A stretch of 6,830 nucleotides of DNA from positions 1-6,830 of the forward strand of contig CAUJFM010000160.1 of NCBI GenBank assembly GCA_963169595.1, in the 5' to 3' direction. This DNA is from Bacteroidota bacterium. GTDB lineage: Bacteria > Bacteroidota > Bacteroidia > Flavobacteriales_F > PHOS-HE28. The position numbers and the translations under genes are program-made. Shown one piece after another: positions 6,404 through 6,830 of the stretch (its first letter is position 1; each line of letters starts with the position of its first letter). The notes under the pieces are model-generated. The model was not told the origin of the DNA. It saw nothing but the letters and a program-made list of their open reading frames with translations, and did no database searches.

Positions 6404-6519
6404 CCGGCGTGACGGACCTGGGGGCGTGGTGCGTGGCGACGAGGGCATCGTGACCTACCCGCCTGGCAGCATGCGCCCACCTATCCAGCGCACCCACCCC
6501 GCCCGGACCGTCACGCCGG
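6404..6519. repeat. Long-range 12-bp inverted repeat in repeat copy 1
   Basis: CCGGCGTGACGG (6404-6415) and CCGTCACGCCGG (6508-6519) are perfect reverse complements, 92 nt apart. They could close a structure around the hairpin at 6428-6455. Inside, TGCGC (6472-6476) and GCGCA (6488-6492) could form a second small stem. The 12-bp pair recurs unchanged in copy 2. Confidence 0.7.
6428..6455 (+). other. Hairpin in repeat core, copy 1
   Basis: GGT-g-CGTGG (6428-6436) can pair with TCGTGACC (6448-6455), giving eight pairs with one bulged G, around the loop CGACGAGGGCA. Three pairs are G-T wobbles, which pair only if the plus strand is the folded strand. Copy 2 retains the pairing with changed bases (see 6656-6683). 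Confidence 0.5.
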
Positions 6520-6550
6520 GCGTGGGTGGGGTCTGCGCGTGGATGACCCA

Positions 6551-6591
6551 GCGTCTCTCCCAAGGCTGGCCGATGGGCATTGGAGAGACGC
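6551..6591. repeat. Palindromic block of repeat copy 2
   Basis: GCGTCTCTCC (6551-6560) and GGAGAGACGC (6582-6591) form a perfect 10-bp inverted repeat. A bulged C and AA/TT pairs can lengthen it inward, giving a strong hairpin. In copy 1 (6322-6362) the right arm is intact but the left arm has three mismatches, so the stem is weakened there. Confidence 0.75.
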
Positions 6592-6631
6592 CGGATAACC
6601 GCTCCCCGCGCGTGTCCTTCCCGCGCGGTTT

Positions 6632-6748
6632 CCGGCGTGACGGACCTAGGGGCGTGGTGCGCAGCGACGAGGGCACTGTGACCTACCCACCCGGCAGCAT
6701 GCGCTAACCTGGTCCCGACCGGCCACCTGCATCGGACCGTCACGCCGG
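6632..6748. repeat. Long-range 12-bp inverted repeat in repeat copy 2
   Basis: CCGGCGTGACGG (6632-6643) pairs with CCGTCACGCCGG (6737-6748), as in copy 1, enclosing 93 nt instead of 92. The enclosed variable part differs from copy 1 yet still contains a small stem, CTGGT (6709-6713) with ACCGG (6718-6722) around CCCG. Confidence 0.7.
6656..6683 (+). other. Hairpin in repeat core, copy 2
   Basis: GGT-g-CGCAG (6656-6664) pairs with CTGTGACC (6676-6683) around the same loop as in copy 1. Relative to copy 1, T-G becomes C-G, G-C becomes A-T, and G-T becomes G-C, so all four base changes keep pairing. Confidence 0.5.
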
Positions 6749-6779
6749 GCGTGGGTGGGCGTAGTGCGGTAGGGGACCC

Positions 6780-6822
6780 GGCGTCTCTCCCAAGGCTGGC
6801 CGATGGGCATTGGAGAGACGCC
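6780..6822. repeat. Palindromic block of repeat copy 3
   Basis: GGCGTCTCTCC (6780-6790) and GGAGAGACGCC (6812-6822) form a perfect 11-bp inverted repeat. The 46 nt from 6781 to GGATA are identical to copy 2. The sequence then diverges (TTG instead of ACC) just before the window ends. Confidence 0.75.
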
Positions 6823-6830
6823 GGATATTG

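Larger units (their letters stand above)
6322..6830. repeat. Tandem array of 229-230 bp intergenic repeats
   Basis: Three in-register copies are seen: 6322-6550 (229 nt), 6551-6780 (230 nt) and 6781 to beyond the window end. Each opens with a palindromic block around CAAGGyTGGCCGwTGGGCAT, ending GGAGAGACGCCGGATA. A conserved 75-nt core follows (6402-6476 and 6630-6704, 68/75 identical), then CCGTCACGCCGGGCGTGGGT (6508 and 6737), with variable stretches between. Copy 3 departs from the others right after GGATA, at the window edge. No copy has a conserved reading frame across its length, since the 229 and 230 nt periods are not multiples of three. I do not recognise the family. The stretch 6223-6321, between the regulator start and the array, shows nothing clear beyond GC-rich inverted repeats. 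Confidence 0.85.

Noticed and set aside
6123..6743. Open frames across the repeat array on both strands (also 6285-6707), with repeated peptides such as VVRGDEGIVTYPPGSMR
   Set aside because: The peptide repetition follows from the DNA repeat. The periods of 229 and 230 nt shift the frame between copies, and base changes follow stem pairing instead of codon positions.
6322..6830. CRISPR array
   Set aside because: The repeat period is about 230 bp, with long conserved parts and no uniform short repeat/spacer pattern, and no cas gene is present.
6322..6830. Integron attC cassette array
   Set aside because: Inverted repeats exist, but I see no paired RYYYAAC/GTTRRRY core sites at consistent positions, no cassette ORFs and no integrase in the window.
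6322..6830. Insertion sequence or MITE
   Set aside because: No transposase frame is found, and neither clear terminal inverted repeats at defined ends nor target-site duplications can be shown in this window.

Overview
The window is about 65% GC and carries seven protein genes plus a block of non-coding tandem repeats. Several features suggest a high-GC member of the Bacteroidota, perhaps a Flavobacteriales-like lineage. No start codon has a Shine-Dalgarno sequence. The promoters resemble the Bacteroidota -7 box TAnnTTTG. The dioxygenase, DoxX, YceI and SDR proteins look like the versions usual in that phylum. This placement is inference from sequence style; no database was searched.

Layout. 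On the minus strand, a tight cluster yceI-doxX-DODA dioxygenase (1312 down to 1, the last gene cut by the window edge) has gaps of 20 and 12 nt and is very likely one operon. Upstream of it, also on the minus strand, lie a secreted subtilisin-like S8 peptidase (1545-2744) and a short-chain dehydrogenase (2897-3649). A 13-bp GC-rich hairpin separates those two. A divergent intergenic region (3650-3820) drives the dehydrogenase leftward and a membrane-anchored, FMN-binding glutamate-synthase-like protein rightward (3821-5374). That gene converges, across a 17-nt hairpin, on an AraC-family regulator (5392-6222, minus). The remaining 608 nt (6223-6830) contain no credible gene. They hold 2.2 copies of a 229-230 bp structured tandem repeat that runs off the window edge.

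How the genes may work together. A 45-nt promoter element, 34/45 identical and with identical internal spacing, sits upstream of both the yceI operon and the dehydrogenase. These two transcription units are therefore probably co-regulated. YceI (isoprenoid/quinone-type lipid binding), DoxX (membrane redox protein), an extradiol dioxygenase and an SDR would fit a response to quinone, phenolic or redox stress. The AraC-family protein is a candidate regulator only because it is nearby.

The two least ordinary signals are the shared promoter element and the repeat array. Two repeat copies differ only by transitions over a 75-nt core, and four of the seven changes preserve base pairing in a small hairpin, including one full compensatory change. 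This hints at a structured RNA read from the plus strand.
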